Assembly: GCF_006442795.2 (NCBI RefSeq)
Contig: NZ_CP083956.1
Coordinates: forward strand, 2,395,501 to 2,459,500
Source of the DNA: Mesorhizobium sp. B1-1-8
GTDB taxonomy: Bacteria; Pseudomonadota; Alphaproteobacteria; Rhizobiales; Rhizobiaceae
Direction of reading: 5' to 3'
Length of the DNA stretch: 64,000 nucleotides
Shown: piece after piece, positions 13,207 through 22,950 of the stretch
Layout of the letters: the number at the start of each line of letters is the position of its first letter
How positions within the stretch are numbered: position 1 is the first letter of the stretch
Made by a program: the position numbers and the translations under genes
The notes under the pieces: model-generated
Database searches by the model: none
Seen by the model: only the letters and a program-made list of their open reading frames with translations
Told to the model about the DNA's origin: nothing

Positions 13207-13451
13207 GCGACCTGCGCAAACTCACCGCCGGCTATGTCGGGCTCCTCGCGCTCCTGGCGCTGACTGTCGGCTCGTCCTTCCTCGATCTCGGCGGCTTCAA
13301 TGTCGCGCTCAATCTGGCGATCGCTGCCGCCAAAGCGGCCTTGATAGCGGTTTTATTCATGCATCTGACCGGCACCTTGCCGAGACTAGCCGTTGCGGCT
13401 GCCGGGCTTTGGCTCGTCATCCTTTTTGGACTGACGCTGATTGGCCGATGA
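13203..13451 (+). CDS. Small cytochrome c oxidase subunit IV family protein
   Basis: 82-residue protein with three hydrophobic segments covering most of its length, and the motif AALIAVLFMHLTG (about 48-60) that marks the prokaryotic cytochrome oxidase subunit IV/CtaF-type family. It is the last gene of the ACIII-oxidase operon and is joined to coxC by a 4-nt overlap. The following 127 nt before the convergent gene hold no obvious strong terminator. Confidence 0.85.
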   Translation: MSDLRKLTAGYVGLLALLALTVGSSFLDLGGFNVALNLAIAAAKAALIAVLFMHLTGTLPRLAVAAAGLWLVILFGLTLIGR

Positions 13452-13578
13452 GCCGGGGGAATGTCATCCATCAAACGCTTGGCACACTCGACAGCCGGCT
13501 ACCCATCGGCAGGCCAAGGATGGAAATGCCGCCGGGCTTGGTAGTTCGCCAAGCAGCTATCGAGGCAATCAGGCCTCT

Positions 13579-14778
13579 TCAGTCGAAGAAGCCGGCATCC
13601 TCTTCCCTGAGATACTTCCTGGCCGCTTCGGCGTCGATATCGAGGCCCAGCCCCGGCGCTTCCAGGAGCTCCACCATGCTGTCCTTCACGATCTGCGGCG
13701 GCAGGCCGATTACGAGGTCCTCCCACCAGGGGTCGGAGGCGCTCGGGTATTCGAAGGCGATGTAGTTGGCGGGCAAGGTGGCGCAGACGTTGATCAGCGC
13801 GCCGAGGCCGAGCAGGCCGTTCGCGGTGCCGTGCGGTGCCATCAGGATCGAGTGCATGTAGGCGTGCTCGGCGACCCATTTGAGCTCGGCGATGCCGCCG
13901 ATATCGGCGGGATCGGGGCCGATGACGCGCACGGCCTGCGTCTCGATCAGCTCCTTGAAATTGTGCCGCAGATAGATCTGCTCGCCGGTATGGATAGGCG
14001 TCGAGGTGGAGGTGGTCAGCTCGCGATAGGCCTGCGGATTGACCCACGGTACATAGTCGCCGGTCAGCATGTCCTCGAGCCACATCAAATTGTACTTCTC
14101 GACCGCTTGGGCGAACTTGATGGCATCGGGCAGCATCCAGCCCGGGCCGCAATCGAGCGCCAGGCTGACCTTGTCGCCCAGCACTTCCTTCATCGCGATC
14201 ACGCAGTCGAGCATGTGATTGAAACCGCGCTCGCTGATCACGCCCTGATCCATGGCGCCGTGATAGCCGGCTTTCTTCTGCGTCACGCCGTAATGGAAGT
14301 CCTCGACGGTGTCCTTCATGTTGGAGTGGAAGGAGATTCCCTGCTTGATCATGAAGAAGTTCTGCGGCTGCTCCATCATCCATTTGACGTCGGCGGCGTA
14401 GTCCTCGGGCCGGTCGCCAGTGCGCTTGCGGCGGATCGAGCCGTTGTAGACGCGGACCTTGTCGCGCACCTTGCCGCCGAGCAGCTTGTAGACCGGCACG
14501 CCTGCGGCCTTGCCGGCAATGTCCCACAGCGCATGCTCGATGGCGCTTACCGCCGCCCCATAGGGCTTGAAGGAGCCGCGCTGGCGGATCTTCAGCATCA
14601 CCCGCTCGACGTCGGTCGGGTCTTCGCCGATCAGCGCCTCACGGAAATGCAGCACAAAGGGCTTGAGGTAGGTCTTGGTGTACTCCACTTCACCCAGGCC
14701 GTAGAGGCCCTCATCGGTGACGATGCGGACGATCGGGTGCTTGCCGATGACGGCGCAGCGCAGGTCGGTGATCTTCAT
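13579..14778 (-). CDS. Mandelate racemase/muconate lactonizing enzyme (enolase superfamily) sugar-acid dehydratase
   Basis: 399-residue enolase-superfamily protein, last gene of a GntR-led minus-strand set. A capping domain (about 1-125) precedes the barrel. Probable metal ligands are Asp209, Glu235 (WLED) and Glu266 (HTGEQ). Candidate acid-base residues are Lys145 (MIKQG) and His316 (APHGTANG). The family dehydrates acid sugars to 2-keto-3-deoxy acids in the cytoplasm; the exact substrate cannot be read from the sequence. It is 9 nt downstream of a second paralogue and shares an operon with a third. The C-terminus ends with a charged helix and EEDAGFFD. Confidence 0.85.
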   Translation of the reverse strand: MKITDLRCAVIGKHPIVRIVTDEGLYGLGEVEYTKTYLKPFVLHFREALIGEDPTDVERVMLKIRQRGSFKPYGAAVSAIEHALWDIAGKAAGVPVYKLLGGKVRDKVRVYNGSIRRKRTGDRPEDYAADVKWMMEQPQNFFMIKQGISFHSNMKDTVEDFHYGVTQKKAGYHGAMDQGVISERGFNHMLDCVIAMKEVLGDKVSLALDCGPGWMLPDAIKFAQAVEKYNLMWLEDMLTGDYVPWVNPQAYRELTTSTSTPIHTGEQIYLRHNFKELIETQAVRVIGPDPADIGGIAELKWVAEHAYMHSILMAPHGTANGLLGLGALINVCATLPANYIAFEYPSASDPWWEDLVIGLPPQIVKDSMVELLEAPGLGLDIDAEAARKYLREEDAGFFD

Positions 14779-14787
14779 CTTTTCGGC

Positions 14788-16146
14788 TCAGCTCCAGGTG
14801 CGGTCCCAGGAATACTCGTTGTCCCAGTGATCCGTCGGCTGCCAGATGCCTGTGACGCCCGGCTGCAGATGCCGCGAAATCACCTCGTCGACGACGTCGT
14901 CGATCCCAAGGCCGGGCTTGTCCGGAACGGTGATGAAGCCGTCCTTCACAAGCGGCCTTGGAAGGCCGGTGACGATGTCGTCCCACCAATCGACATCGGC
15001 GGAGTGGTATTCGAGCGCCATGAAGTTTTCGGTCGCGGTCGCGACATGGGCCGCGGCCATCGCAGCGATCGGGCTTTCGGCCATGTGGATGGCCATGGCG
15101 ACGCCGTAGTCCTGCGCCATGTCGCCGATCTTCTTGGTCTCGAGGATGCCGCCGCTGGTGAGCAGGTCCGGGTGGATGACGGAGAGGCCGCCGCTCTTGA
15201 GCAGAGGCTCGAAGCCCTCCTTGAGGTAGATGTCCTCGCCGGTGCAGATCGGCACCGTGGTGGCCTGCTGCAACTGCCGGTACTGCTCGGTGTACTGCCA
15301 CGGGATCACATCCTCGAGCCAGGCCGGCACGTATTTCTCGATGCGACGCGACAGGCGTATGCCGTCCTGCAGCGAGATGTGGCCGACATGGTCGATGGCG
15401 AGCGGGATCTCGTAGCCGATGACCTCGCGAACCTCGTGGATATACTGCTCGAGCAGGTCTATCCCCTTTTCGGTGAGATGCAGGCCCGTGAATGGGTGCT
15501 GCACGTTCTGCGCATCGTAGGCGAGATTGCGAGCCTTGCGCTGCTGAGGCGTGCCGCCACGGCCGCGCGGATTGGCGCGAAACCCTTCGAGCGCGCCGGC
15601 GGGCGCGACCACGGCGCCTGGGATATGGGCGACCTGCATTAGGCCCAGGTCCATCTTGAGGAATGTGAATCCGCGCTCCATGCGCTGCTTGAGGCGCTTG
15701 CCGGTCTCGGCGCCGCTCGGTTTCTCGGCGTCGGTATCGCAATAGACGCGCACGTGATCGCGAAACTTGCCGCCCAGCATCTGATAGATCGGGACGCCAT
15801 AGGCCTTGCCGGCGAGATCCCAGAGCGCGATCTCGACAGCCGAGACGCCGCCGCCCTGCCGCCCATGGCCGCCGAACTGTTTGATGCGGCGGAACAGGCG
15901 GTCGATATCGCAGGGATTTTCGCCGAGCAGCCGGCTTTTGAGCATCAGCGCGTAGGTGGCGCTGGCCCCGTCGCGCACCTCGCCAAGCCCGACGATGCCC
16001 TGGTTGGTGTAAATCTTGAGCAGCGCCGAGGTGAACGGCGCGCCGACGATTTCGGCTACCCGCATGTCGGTTATGCGAAGCTCGGACGGTGTGGAATTCG
16101 TGTTGATGCGATTGAGAGCCTCGTCGGCTCCGCCCGTATTTGGCAT
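14788..16146 (-). CDS. Enolase-superfamily sugar-acid dehydratase with an enlarged barrel insertion
   Basis: 452 residues, about 60 longer than typical mandelate-racemase relatives. The extra length lies between the catalytic strand with Lys164-Met-Asp166 and the metal-binding strand with Asp252-His253; that stretch (about 172-225) contains [20 protein letters not shown] and an Arg/Gly-rich loop, a layout known from some mannonate-dehydratase-like members. Other expected ligands are Glu278 (WLED) and Glu304 (TGED), with His354 as the catalytic base. The ATG at 16146 is preferred over an upstream one at 16185 because AGGACAAATC precedes it. The gene is separated from the upstream paralogue by a palindromic repeat. 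Confidence 0.84.
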   Translation of the reverse strand: MPNTGGADEALNRINTNSTPSELRITDMRVAEIVGAPFTSALLKIYTNQGIVGLGEVRDGASATYALMLKSRLLGENPCDIDRLFRRIKQFGGHGRQGGGVSAVEIALWDLAGKAYGVPIYQMLGGKFRDHVRVYCDTDAEKPSGAETGKRLKQRMERGFTFLKMDLGLMQVAHIPGAVVAPAGALEGFRANPRGRGGTPQQRKARNLAYDAQNVQHPFTGLHLTEKGIDLLEQYIHEVREVIGYEIPLAIDHVGHISLQDGIRLSRRIEKYVPAWLEDVIPWQYTEQYRQLQQATTVPICTGEDIYLKEGFEPLLKSGGLSVIHPDLLTSGGILETKKIGDMAQDYGVAMAIHMAESPIAAMAAAHVATATENFMALEYHSADVDWWDDIVTGLPRPLVKDGFITVPDKPGLGIDDVVDEVISRHLQPGVTGIWQPTDHWDNEYSWDRTWS

Positions 16147-16219
16147 GATTTGTCCTCGTTCTGGTCGGCGGAGTTTGTCGCCCATGCGCCGGGCGGCATG
16201 GAGTGCTGCTAGTGTTGGA

Positions 16220-16264
16220 GCATGATCTTTCCCGAAAACCGGTTCCCACCTTTCGGGATCATGC
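16220..16264. repeat. Short palindromic rhizobial repeat element
   Basis: A 45-nt imperfect palindrome with arms GCATGATC and GATCATGC and a conserved-looking core CCGAAAACCGGTTCCCACC. Elements with this core and these arms are scattered widely between genes in Mesorhizobium and relatives. It lies between two co-directional dehydratase genes, just 2 nt from the end of the upstream one, and may act as an mRNA hairpin after that gene. Confidence 0.7.
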
Positions 16265-16265
16265 T

Positions 16266-17432
16266 TTAGCCCAACTCAATCTCGTGGGCTTGCAAGTAGT
16301 CGCGGTTCATCTCGACACCGAGACCAGGCTTCGACGTCAGCTTGAGGCTGCCGTTCGAAACGTCGAGCGGCCTGTCGATGAGATGATCGTATTTGGAGAG
16401 GTTCCACGCCGACGTTTCGAGTTTGTAGAAGTTGGGGACGGTCATCATCACCTGCGCTCCCGCAATCACGTTGATCGGTCCCGCGGCGTCATGCGGCGAG
16501 ACCGGGACGTAATAGGCTTCGCACAGGGCGGAAATCTTCTTGAGCTCGGTAATGCCGCCGGTCCAGGTGACGTCCGGCATGATGTAGTCGGCGAGCTTGT
16601 TCTCGAGCACCGGCACGAAATCCCACTTGGTGTGACCGCGCTCGCCCCACGAGATAGCGGCGCTGACCTTTTCACGCACCTGCTTCAGCGCGTTGAGGCT
16701 CTCGGGCGGGCAGGGCTCCTCAAACCAGTCGATCTGGCCGGCTTCCTCGAGGCTCCGACAGAGGCGAATGGCCGTGGGAACGTCGAAGCGGCCATGCGCA
16801 TCGATGAGAATGTCGACATCGGGCCCGGCGGTTTCACGGATCAGAGCCGTGAGTTCGGCGGCCTCGCGCTCGTCCTTGCGGGTCATGCTGCCGTCGAGAT
16901 AGCCGTCCCGTCTTTCGCGGGGCACGCCGTCGACGATGCTGCCCTGGTGAGGGAAAGGATCGAATTTGAGCGCGGTGTGCCCGGATTCGACGATGTCCCG
17001 AATTTCGCGGACCACACCCTCCTTGCTGGTGAATTTGGCCTGGTTGGGATGGGTATAGAGCGCAATTTCATCGCGCACCGGTCCGCCAAGCAATTCGTAG
17101 ATCGGCTTGCCGAGAACTTTGCCGCGGATGTCCCAGAGGGCTATGTCGATGGCGCTCACGCATTCGACGGCCGCGCCGCGGCTGCCCATATAGGTGAAGC
17201 TGCGGAAAATCTTGTGCCAGAGATGCTCGATGCGCGCCGGATCCTCGCCTGTCACGGCGGCGCCTATCTGCCGCAGGATCGTGCACAGAGCGCGGTTGGC
17301 GAGCCTTGTCGTGGTGGTGATCTCTCCCCAGCCACTTACGTCCTCGTCGGTCGTCACTTCGACGAACAGGAACTCTCCCCAATAAGAAGCATCTGACTTG
17401 ATCAGCCACGGCCGAATGCTCGTAATTTTCAT
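16266..17432 (-). CDS. Enolase-superfamily dehydratase, galactonate-dehydratase-like
   Basis: 388 residues with the catalytic layout of the galactonate dehydratase branch: Lys156-Phe-Asp158, the metal/acid pair Asp211-Ala-His213 in DAHGRFD, Glu238 (WFEEP), Glu264 (WGER) and His314 (SPHDAAGP). It probably removes water from an acid sugar to give a 2-keto-3-deoxy acid. It is the first enzyme gene after the GntR regulator on the minus strand, with a 48-nt gap. Branch assignment is by motif only; the substrate is open. Confidence 0.86.
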   Translation of the reverse strand: MKITSIRPWLIKSDASYWGEFLFVEVTTDEDVSGWGEITTTTRLANRALCTILRQIGAAVTGEDPARIEHLWHKIFRSFTYMGSRGAAVECVSAIDIALWDIRGKVLGKPIYELLGGPVRDEIALYTHPNQAKFTSKEGVVREIRDIVESGHTALKFDPFPHQGSIVDGVPRERRDGYLDGSMTRKDEREAAELTALIRETAGPDVDILIDAHGRFDVPTAIRLCRSLEEAGQIDWFEEPCPPESLNALKQVREKVSAAISWGERGHTKWDFVPVLENKLADYIMPDVTWTGGITELKKISALCEAYYVPVSPHDAAGPINVIAGAQVMMTVPNFYKLETSAWNLSKYDHLIDRPLDVSNGSLKLTSKPGLGVEMNRDYLQAHEIELG

Positions 17433-17480
17433 CTCAACAACCTCTCTCTGATTGGTCAGGCTGACGATGTTGCCGATTGG

Positions 17481-18191
17481 CTAGCCGGCCCGGGCCGCGT
17501 TGCGGGCGCGCATTTGTTCGAGGACATGCCGGCCGGAACCCTCGACATGGTGGGCAATGAGTTCGGCCGCCGCGTCGGCATTTCCCGCCTTGACGTGCGC
17601 GATGAGCTCGCGGTGCTCGCGAAGGATTGCGGCACGCCGGGCGAGCGTGAAATTGAAACGCCGGCTGACCGCCCGCAGCACTTCGCGGTGCTTCCACCAG
17701 AGCTCGGCGGCATGGCGGTTATAGTGCCGCTGGTACATCACGGTGTGGAAGGCGGTATCCAGCTCGCTGTGCCTGAATGTGTCGGCGAAATTGTTCTCTT
17801 CGATCAGACCCTGGAGACGTTCGAGTTCGGCAATGTCCTCGTCGGTAGCCATGTTGACGAACCATCGCGTCAGGGCTGGCTCGATCAGGACGCCGATCTC
17901 GTAGATATCCCGGACGAAATCCTGGTCTATGGGTCGGACGCGCGCCCCGCGGTTGGGAAGAAAGATGACAAAGCCCTCTCCGCGCAACAGCTGCAGAGCC
18001 TCGCGCACGGGGTTGGTCGAGGTGCCGTGACGCCGGGCGAGATCGGTGACCACAAGCCGTTCGTTGGCGGCGAGCCGCCCTTCGATAATGTCCTCCCTGA
18101 TCAGTTCATAAACCGAGGCGCCCTCGCTGGAGGCCCCGATGGGGTCAATCCCCTCAGGTGGCTCTGCTTTGAAATCGCTTGTTTCGGCCAA
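17481..18191 (-). CDS. GntR-family (FadR/FCD subgroup) transcriptional regulator
   Basis: Winged-helix DNA-binding domain at the N-terminus (VYELIREDIIEGRLAANERL, then DLARRHGTSTNPVREALQLL), followed by a helical FCD effector domain with the metal-binding His pattern (HSELDTAFH, HRELIAHV, HHVEGSGRH). About 236 residues. The start is uncertain: a TTG at 18191 with GGGGGAGAG eight nt upstream gives the usual length, while the longer open reading to 18593 has no support. It is the first gene of the dehydratase operon and divergent from the ABC importer, so it probably represses both until a sugar acid binds. Confidence 0.87.
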   Translation of the reverse strand: MAETSDFKAEPPEGIDPIGASSEGASVYELIREDIIEGRLAANERLVVTDLARRHGTSTNPVREALQLLRGEGFVIFLPNRGARVRPIDQDFVRDIYEIGVLIEPALTRWFVNMATDEDIAELERLQGLIEENNFADTFRHSELDTAFHTVMYQRHYNRHAAELWWKHREVLRAVSRRFNFTLARRAAILREHRELIAHVKAGNADAAAELIAHHVEGSGRHVLEQMRARNAARAG

Positions 18192-18405
18192 GGCCGGCTC
18201 TCCCCCAAAATAATACACAGTCCGCCCAATTATCACGCACGGTTTCCATAAACAATGTACGATTCTGCGCGTTGACAGGAAATCCGCGATCTGAAAACGT
18301 ACAAAATGATCGAAGGGATACATGGAACAGTTCCCCGCGATCGAACGAGCAAGGACCGCTTGCCCCGACGCAAAGCGGCACGGGAGAGAAACCTGGAGGA
18401 TACCT
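18192..18405. promoter_or_regulatory. Divergent promoter region with paired candidate GntR operators
   Basis: This 214-nt region separates the GntR operon from the ABC importer. Two inverted copies of a TGTACG-TT motif occur: TGTACGATT at 18256-18264 and AACGTACA (its reverse complement TGTACGTT) at 18296-18303, 40 nt apart. A TTGACA box at 18272-18277 lies between them. FadR-type regulators often bind GTAC-centred sites, so repression of the importer promoter by the neighbouring regulator is a reasonable inference. The -10 box is not clear. Confidence 0.4.
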
Positions 18406-19887
18406 ATGACGAGGATTACACTCGGCGGTGCCGTCCTGCGCGGCACTGTGTCCACTGCTTTGATGGTATCGCTGATGTCCGCATCGGCGCTGGGTGCGCC
18501 GCCGGTCGACCTGAGTAAATGGTCGCCGGAATATGTGCGCTCAATCGCGGGCACACAGGATTTCGACACGGCCGCCGATTGCGCCAAGGTCACCCCGCTC
18601 GACTACAAGGGGCGACTGACCTTCTGGTATCAGGGCGTGTTCGAAGGCGACCCCGACCTCTTGCGCCAGTACTACAAGGATTTTTTCGCGACCTTCCGCA
18701 AGACCTATCCGAACATCCAGCTCGAAGAACAGGCCCTCACCTATAACGACCTTCTCGACAAGTTCCGCACCGCGCTCCTGGGCAACGCCGCGCCGATGGC
18801 GGTCCGCCTGCAAATCCTGGGCGGTACCGAGTTCGCCGCAAAGGGATATCTGCAGCCGCTCAAGCCCGAGGACGTCGGGTATTCGACGGAAGATTTCTGG
18901 CCCGGCGCCATGAAGGCCGTGACCTGGGACGGCGTGACCTACGGCATTCCAACCAACAACGAGACGATGGCGTTCATCTGGAACGCCGACATCTTCAAGC
19001 GTGCGGGCCTCGATCCGAACAAGCCCCCGGCGACCTGGGACGACGTCGTCAAGTATTCCAAGCAGATCCACGACAAGCTCGGCATTGCCGGGTATGGCCT
19101 CGTGGCTCGCAAGAATGCCGGCAATACGCCGTACCGCTTCATGCCGCAGCTGTGGGCCTATGGCGGCGGCGTCTTCGACGAAGCCACCGCGAATCCGACC
19201 TACAAGGAGGTCGAGCTCAACAGCCCGCAGAGCAAGGCGGCGCTGCAAGCCTCATACGACATGTATGTTCGCGACAAGTCGGTTCCGGTTTCGGCGCTCA
19301 CCAACCAGCAGGCCGACAACCAGCCCCTGTTCCTCGCCGGCCAGGTCGGCATGATGATCTCGCACCCGTCCGACTACAACGTCATGCTCGACCTGCAGAA
19401 GAAGGCGACGGGCGCCGACAAGGCCAAGGCGCAGACCGTCATCGACAACATGCGCTACGGCCTGATTCCGACCGGCCCCGACGGCAAGCGCGCTGTCGTG
19501 TTCGGCGGCTCGAACATTCACATCCTGAAGCCTGAATATGTCGAGGGCGGCAAAGTGGACGAGCAGGCCGCGAAGGCTCTCATCTGCATGTGGACGAGCC
19601 CTGAATGGTCGCTGAAGATGGCCTATGCCGGCTCGAACCCCGGCAATCTTAACGGCTTCAAGACCAAATGGATGAAGGAACGTCTGGACAATATCAAATT
19701 CCTGGATGTCACAACCTCGATGCTGCCATACGGCATCCCGTTCCCCGCGCTGCCGCAGTCGCCCGAGATCATGAACATCATCATCCCGGACATGCTGCAG
19801 AATGCCCTGACAGGCGCGATGACCGTCGACCAGGCAGCGGATGACGCGGCCAAGAAGGTCAAAGACCTGATGGGAGGCGGACTCTAG
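18406..19887 (+). CDS. ABC importer solute-binding protein, family 1 (sugar or sugar acid)
   Basis: 493-residue periplasmic binding protein. The signal peptide (MTRITLGGAVLRGTVSTAL, cleavage near ASALGA) is followed by a family-1 binding fold with GRLTFWYQGVFEGDP, WDDVVKYSKQI and a C-terminal GIPFPALPQSPEIMNIIIP. The ATG at 18406 is preceded by GGAGGA at ideal spacing, whereas a longer reading from 18322 lacks both a signal peptide and a ribosome site. It opens the plus-strand operon whose permeases and ATPase follow. Cargo is likely the acid sugar used by the adjacent dehydratases. Confidence 0.9.
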   Translation: MTRITLGGAVLRGTVSTALMVSLMSASALGAPPVDLSKWSPEYVRSIAGTQDFDTAADCAKVTPLDYKGRLTFWYQGVFEGDPDLLRQYYKDFFATFRKTYPNIQLEEQALTYNDLLDKFRTALLGNAAPMAVRLQILGGTEFAAKGYLQPLKPEDVGYSTEDFWPGAMKAVTWDGVTYGIPTNNETMAFIWNADIFKRAGLDPNKPPATWDDVVKYSKQIHDKLGIAGYGLVARKNAGNTPYRFMPQLWAYGGGVFDEATANPTYKEVELNSPQSKAALQASYDMYVRDKSVPVSALTNQQADNQPLFLAGQVGMMISHPSDYNVMLDLQKKATGADKAKAQTVIDNMRYGLIPTGPDGKRAVVFGGSNIHILKPEYVEGGKVDEQAAKALICMWTSPEWSLKMAYAGSNPGNLNGFKTKWMKERLDNIKFLDVTTSMLPYGIPFPALPQSPEIMNIIIPDMLQNALTGAMTVDQAADDAAKKVKDLMGGGL

Positions 19888-19910
19888 TGCCGGCCTGACT
19901 TGCGATCCGA

Positions 19911-19935
19911 CCGGCTGCGCCCTCGGCGCAGCCGG
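19911..19935 (+). terminator. Stem-loop between binding protein and permease genes
   Basis: Perfect 11-bp stem CCGGCTGCGCC / GGCGCAGCCGG with a 3-nt loop, followed by TTCTT. It begins 23 nt after the binding-protein stop. It probably acts as a partial terminator or 3' mRNA shield that keeps binding-protein levels above permease levels. Confidence 0.65.
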
Positions 19936-19963
19936 TTCTTCCCGAAAATAAGGGCACGCAACA

Positions 19964-20923
19964 GTGACGATCGTGACCGGCAAGGCCGAGGCCCGCCGAA
20001 GATTGCAACCCGGCAGGTCGGGCGTGCTGCGCAAAATCTGGGAGCATCGCGCCGATTACGCGTATGTACTCCCCGCGATCGTGGTGATGCTCATCGTCAT
20101 CGCCTATCCGATCTACTATACGATCGAGCTGTCATTCTTCAACACGCCTCCCGGCCTGCAGCTCCGCGACAAGATTTTCATCGGCTTCGACAATTACAAG
20201 GCCATTCTCACCAGCGAGGTGTTCTGGAAGATCACCTTGAACACCCTCATCTGGACAGTGGGATCCACGTTCTTTTCCTTTGTCCTGGGGTTTGGCGCCG
20301 CGCTGGCGCTCCACCGCGACTTTGCCGGCCGTGGTGTTCTGCGCGCCATCCTGATCATTCCCTGGGTCATCAGCGCGGTTGCCGCCTCTTATATCTGGAA
20401 GTGGATCTACCATTCGGACTTCGGGATCATCGGCGCGGTGCTGGTCGGTCTCGGATGGGCCGACCGGCCACCGAATTTCATCGACAGCGTCAGTACGGTC
20501 TTGCCCTCGCTGATCGTCGTCAACATCTGGCGCGAGTTTCCGTTCGCCATGATCATGATGACGGCCGGCCTGCAGACAGTCCCAGACCAGTTGCTGCGCG
20601 CCGCAAAAGTCGACGGGGCCAACGCATGGCAGCGCTTCTGGCACGTCACCTTCCCGCACTTGCGCAACGTCTCGACGGTGACGATCCTGCTGCTGGCGGT
20701 GGCCAACTTCAATTCCTTCATCATCCCCTGGATCATGACCGGCGGCGGGCCGTCGAACGCATCGCATATCTGGATCACCCACATTTATGAGCTCGCCTTC
20801 GGCCGGCAGCGCTGGGGTGTGGCAGCGGCCTATTCGGTGCTCCTGTTCATCATCCTGATGACGCTGGGCTGCTTCTACGTCCGCGCGCTCAGCGGCAACG
20901 AACGGAAAGAGGGGAACGCATGA
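19964..20923 (+). CDS. ABC sugar importer permease, first subunit (UgpA/MalF type)
   Basis: 319-residue inner-membrane permease with six predicted helices and the EAA loop in DQLLRAAKVDGANAWQRFWH (about 207-226), which couples to the ATPase. The GTG start at 19964 is the first in-frame start after the hairpin. The N-terminal 30 residues are basic and cytoplasmic. Its stop overlaps the start of the second permease by 4 nt. Family assignment is secure; cargo is inferred from context. Confidence 0.91.
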   Translation: MTIVTGKAEARRRLQPGRSGVLRKIWEHRADYAYVLPAIVVMLIVIAYPIYYTIELSFFNTPPGLQLRDKIFIGFDNYKAILTSEVFWKITLNTLIWTVGSTFFSFVLGFGAALALHRDFAGRGVLRAILIIPWVISAVAASYIWKWIYHSDFGIIGAVLVGLGWADRPPNFIDSVSTVLPSLIVVNIWREFPFAMIMMTAGLQTVPDQLLRAAKVDGANAWQRFWHVTFPHLRNVSTVTILLLAVANFNSFIIPWIMTGGGPSNASHIWITHIYELAFGRQRWGVAAAYSVLLFIILMTLGCFYVRALSGNERKEGNA

Positions 20924-21810
20924 GCGCCATTGCCGAGACAGCTCCTCGAGGCCAGACCCGTCGCCGCATGCGCGTCGACGGATGGCGGTGGGCCGGTCGC
21001 GTCTTCCTCATCTTCATGCTGCTTTACACCGCGTTGCCGATGATCTGGATGCTGATCACCTCGATCAAGTCCGGGTTCGCGGCGATGCAATTCCCGCCGC
21101 AATGGTGGCCTGACCAGCCTACCCTTGCCAGCTACCAGAAGCTGCTCGATCCGCAAAACAGCGTCGGCCAGGACTTCCTCCGCTTCTTCTGGAACAGCCT
21201 TTTCGTCTCGACGGTGACGACGATCCTTTCGGTGATCGTGGCCGTTCCGGCGGCCTACGCGTTCTCGCGCTTCACTTTCCCGGGCCGGAACTTCCTATTC
21301 TTTGCCGTGCTGCTGCGCAACATGTTCCCGGCGGTGATCTTTCTGGTGCCGCTCTTCATCCTGATGCGCGCGCTCGGGCTGGTGAACACGCATGGCTCGC
21401 TAATCCTTACCTATCTCACCTTCGGCCTGCCGCTGGCGATCTGGCTGCTCAAGGGATTCTATGACAATATCCCGGTGCAGCTCGAGCAGGCGGCGCGCAT
21501 CGACGGGGCAACGCGGTTCCAGGCCTTCATCATGATCGTGATGCCGCTTTCGGCGCCGGGAATCATCGCCACGGCGATCTATTCCTTCATCGGCGCCTGG
21601 AACGAGTACATCTACGCCTACACCTTCCTCTCCAAGAACGAACAGTTGACGCTGCCGGTCGGCATCCAGCGCTTCTTTTCGGAAAATACGACGGACTTTC
21701 CGGGCCTGATGGCGGCCAGCTTCATGATGAGCGTGCCTGTCGTGGTGCTGTTCCTCGTCCTGCAGCGATACTTCGTACGCGCCCTCACAGAAGGCGCGGT
21801 CAAGCATTAG
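20920..21810 (+). CDS. ABC sugar importer permease, second subunit (UgpE/MalG type)
   Basis: 296 residues, six helices, EAA motif in VQLEQAARIDGATRFQAFI (about 187-205) and the following PLSAPGIIATAIYSFIGAWNEY that marks MalG-type permeases. It starts inside the end of the partner permease (ATGA overlap), so the two are made in equal amounts. It forms the membrane channel with that partner. Confidence 0.91.
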   Translation: MSAIAETAPRGQTRRRMRVDGWRWAGRVFLIFMLLYTALPMIWMLITSIKSGFAAMQFPPQWWPDQPTLASYQKLLDPQNSVGQDFLRFFWNSLFVSTVTTILSVIVAVPAAYAFSRFTFPGRNFLFFAVLLRNMFPAVIFLVPLFILMRALGLVNTHGSLILTYLTFGLPLAIWLLKGFYDNIPVQLEQAARIDGATRFQAFIMIVMPLSAPGIIATAIYSFIGAWNEYIYAYTFLSKNEQLTLPVGIQRFFSENTTDFPGLMAASFMMSVPVVVLFLVLQRYFVRALTEGAVKH

Positions 21811-21819
21811 GAGTTGCCG

Positions 21820-22917
21820 GTGGCCCACGTGGTTCTCAAAGATCTCGTCAAGACCTATGGCGGCTTCAAAGCCGTCAACGACGTTTCGTTGACGGTCAAT
21901 GATGGCGAATTCGTCGCGCTCGTCGGCCCTTCAGGCTGCGGCAAGACGACCACGCTCAATCTCGTGGCGGGGCTGATCCCGATCACATCGGGCGACATCG
22001 TCATCGGGGACAGGGTAGTCAACGACCTCGACCCCAAGGACCGGGACATCGCAATGGTGTTCCAGAACTACGCGCTCTATCCGCAAAAGTCGGTCTACAT
22101 GAACCTCGCTTTCCCGCTGCAGATGCGCAAACTGCCCAGGGACGAGATCGACAGGAAGGTCAAGGAAGCGGCGCGCGTGCTCGATATGACGCAGCTGCTC
22201 GAGCGCAAGCCGCGCGAGCTTTCGGGCGGGCAACAGCAGCGCGTGGCGCTCGGCCGCGCGCTTGTTCGAGATCCGGCGGTATTCCTGATGGACGAGCCGC
22301 TCTCTAATCTCGACGCAAAGCTGCGCGTTCAGATGCGGTCCGAGATCAAACGGTTCCATCAGGACCTCAAGGCGACGATCATCTATGTGACGCACGACCA
22401 GCTCGAGGCCGTGACCATGGCGGACAGGATGGCCGTGATGAATGGCGGCTATCTGCAGCAATACGATTCGCCGGCAAAGGTTTTCGCCCATCCCGTCAAC
22501 ATGTTCGTGGCGAGCTTCGTCGGCAGCCCGGCGATGAGCCTCATTCCGCTGCAGGCATCGACGGCAAATGGCGATACCGTTCTGACCAGCGCGGAAGGCT
22601 GGAATCTCACGCTGTCGCAACTCAACGCGCGCAAGGTCCGGAGAGCGACCACCAGGAAGGTCGTGCTCGGGGCGCGACACTCGACGATCAAGCTGCACAA
22701 GAACGCGGTCTCCAGCGCCATTCCGGCCAAGGCCTATACGGTGGAACCGACCGGAGACGTCACCTTCGTGCAGGCGTTCCTCTCCGGCGCCATCGTCAAC
22801 ATCAGCGTGTCCCCCAACATCGCCGTCAAACCTGATGAGCAGATCTGGCTCGAATTCGACCAGGAACGCACGCACCTGTTCGACGGCGAAACGGAAATGG
22901 CTCTCGAGGCCGACTGA
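21820..22917 (+). CDS. ABC sugar importer ATP-binding subunit (UgpC/MalK type)
   Basis: 365-residue ATPase with Walker A GPSGCGKTT (about 37), signature LSGGQQQRVALGRA, Walker B VFLMDEP, the D-loop SNLDAK and switch His in VTHDQ. The C-terminal 130 residues form the MalK-type regulatory domain, though its sequence (NARKVRRATTRKVVLGARHS) is less conserved than usual. The GTG at 21820 is chosen because TTAGGAG sits six nt upstream; a TTG at 21814 would overlap that site. Confidence 0.92.
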   Translation: MAHVVLKDLVKTYGGFKAVNDVSLTVNDGEFVALVGPSGCGKTTTLNLVAGLIPITSGDIVIGDRVVNDLDPKDRDIAMVFQNYALYPQKSVYMNLAFPLQMRKLPRDEIDRKVKEAARVLDMTQLLERKPRELSGGQQQRVALGRALVRDPAVFLMDEPLSNLDAKLRVQMRSEIKRFHQDLKATIIYVTHDQLEAVTMADRMAVMNGGYLQQYDSPAKVFAHPVNMFVASFVGSPAMSLIPLQASTANGDTVLTSAEGWNLTLSQLNARKVRRATTRKVVLGARHSTIKLHKNAVSSAIPAKAYTVEPTGDVTFVQAFLSGAIVNISVSPNIAVKPDEQIWLEFDQERTHLFDGETEMALEAD

Positions 22918-22950
22918 GACAGGGCGGGTGCGTGTGGAACCTGGGCGTGA

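Noticed and set aside
13441..15642. 733-residue plus-strand open frame opposite the dehydratases
   Set aside because: It covers two enolase-superfamily genes with full active sites on the other strand; composition is typical of antisense in high-G+C DNA.
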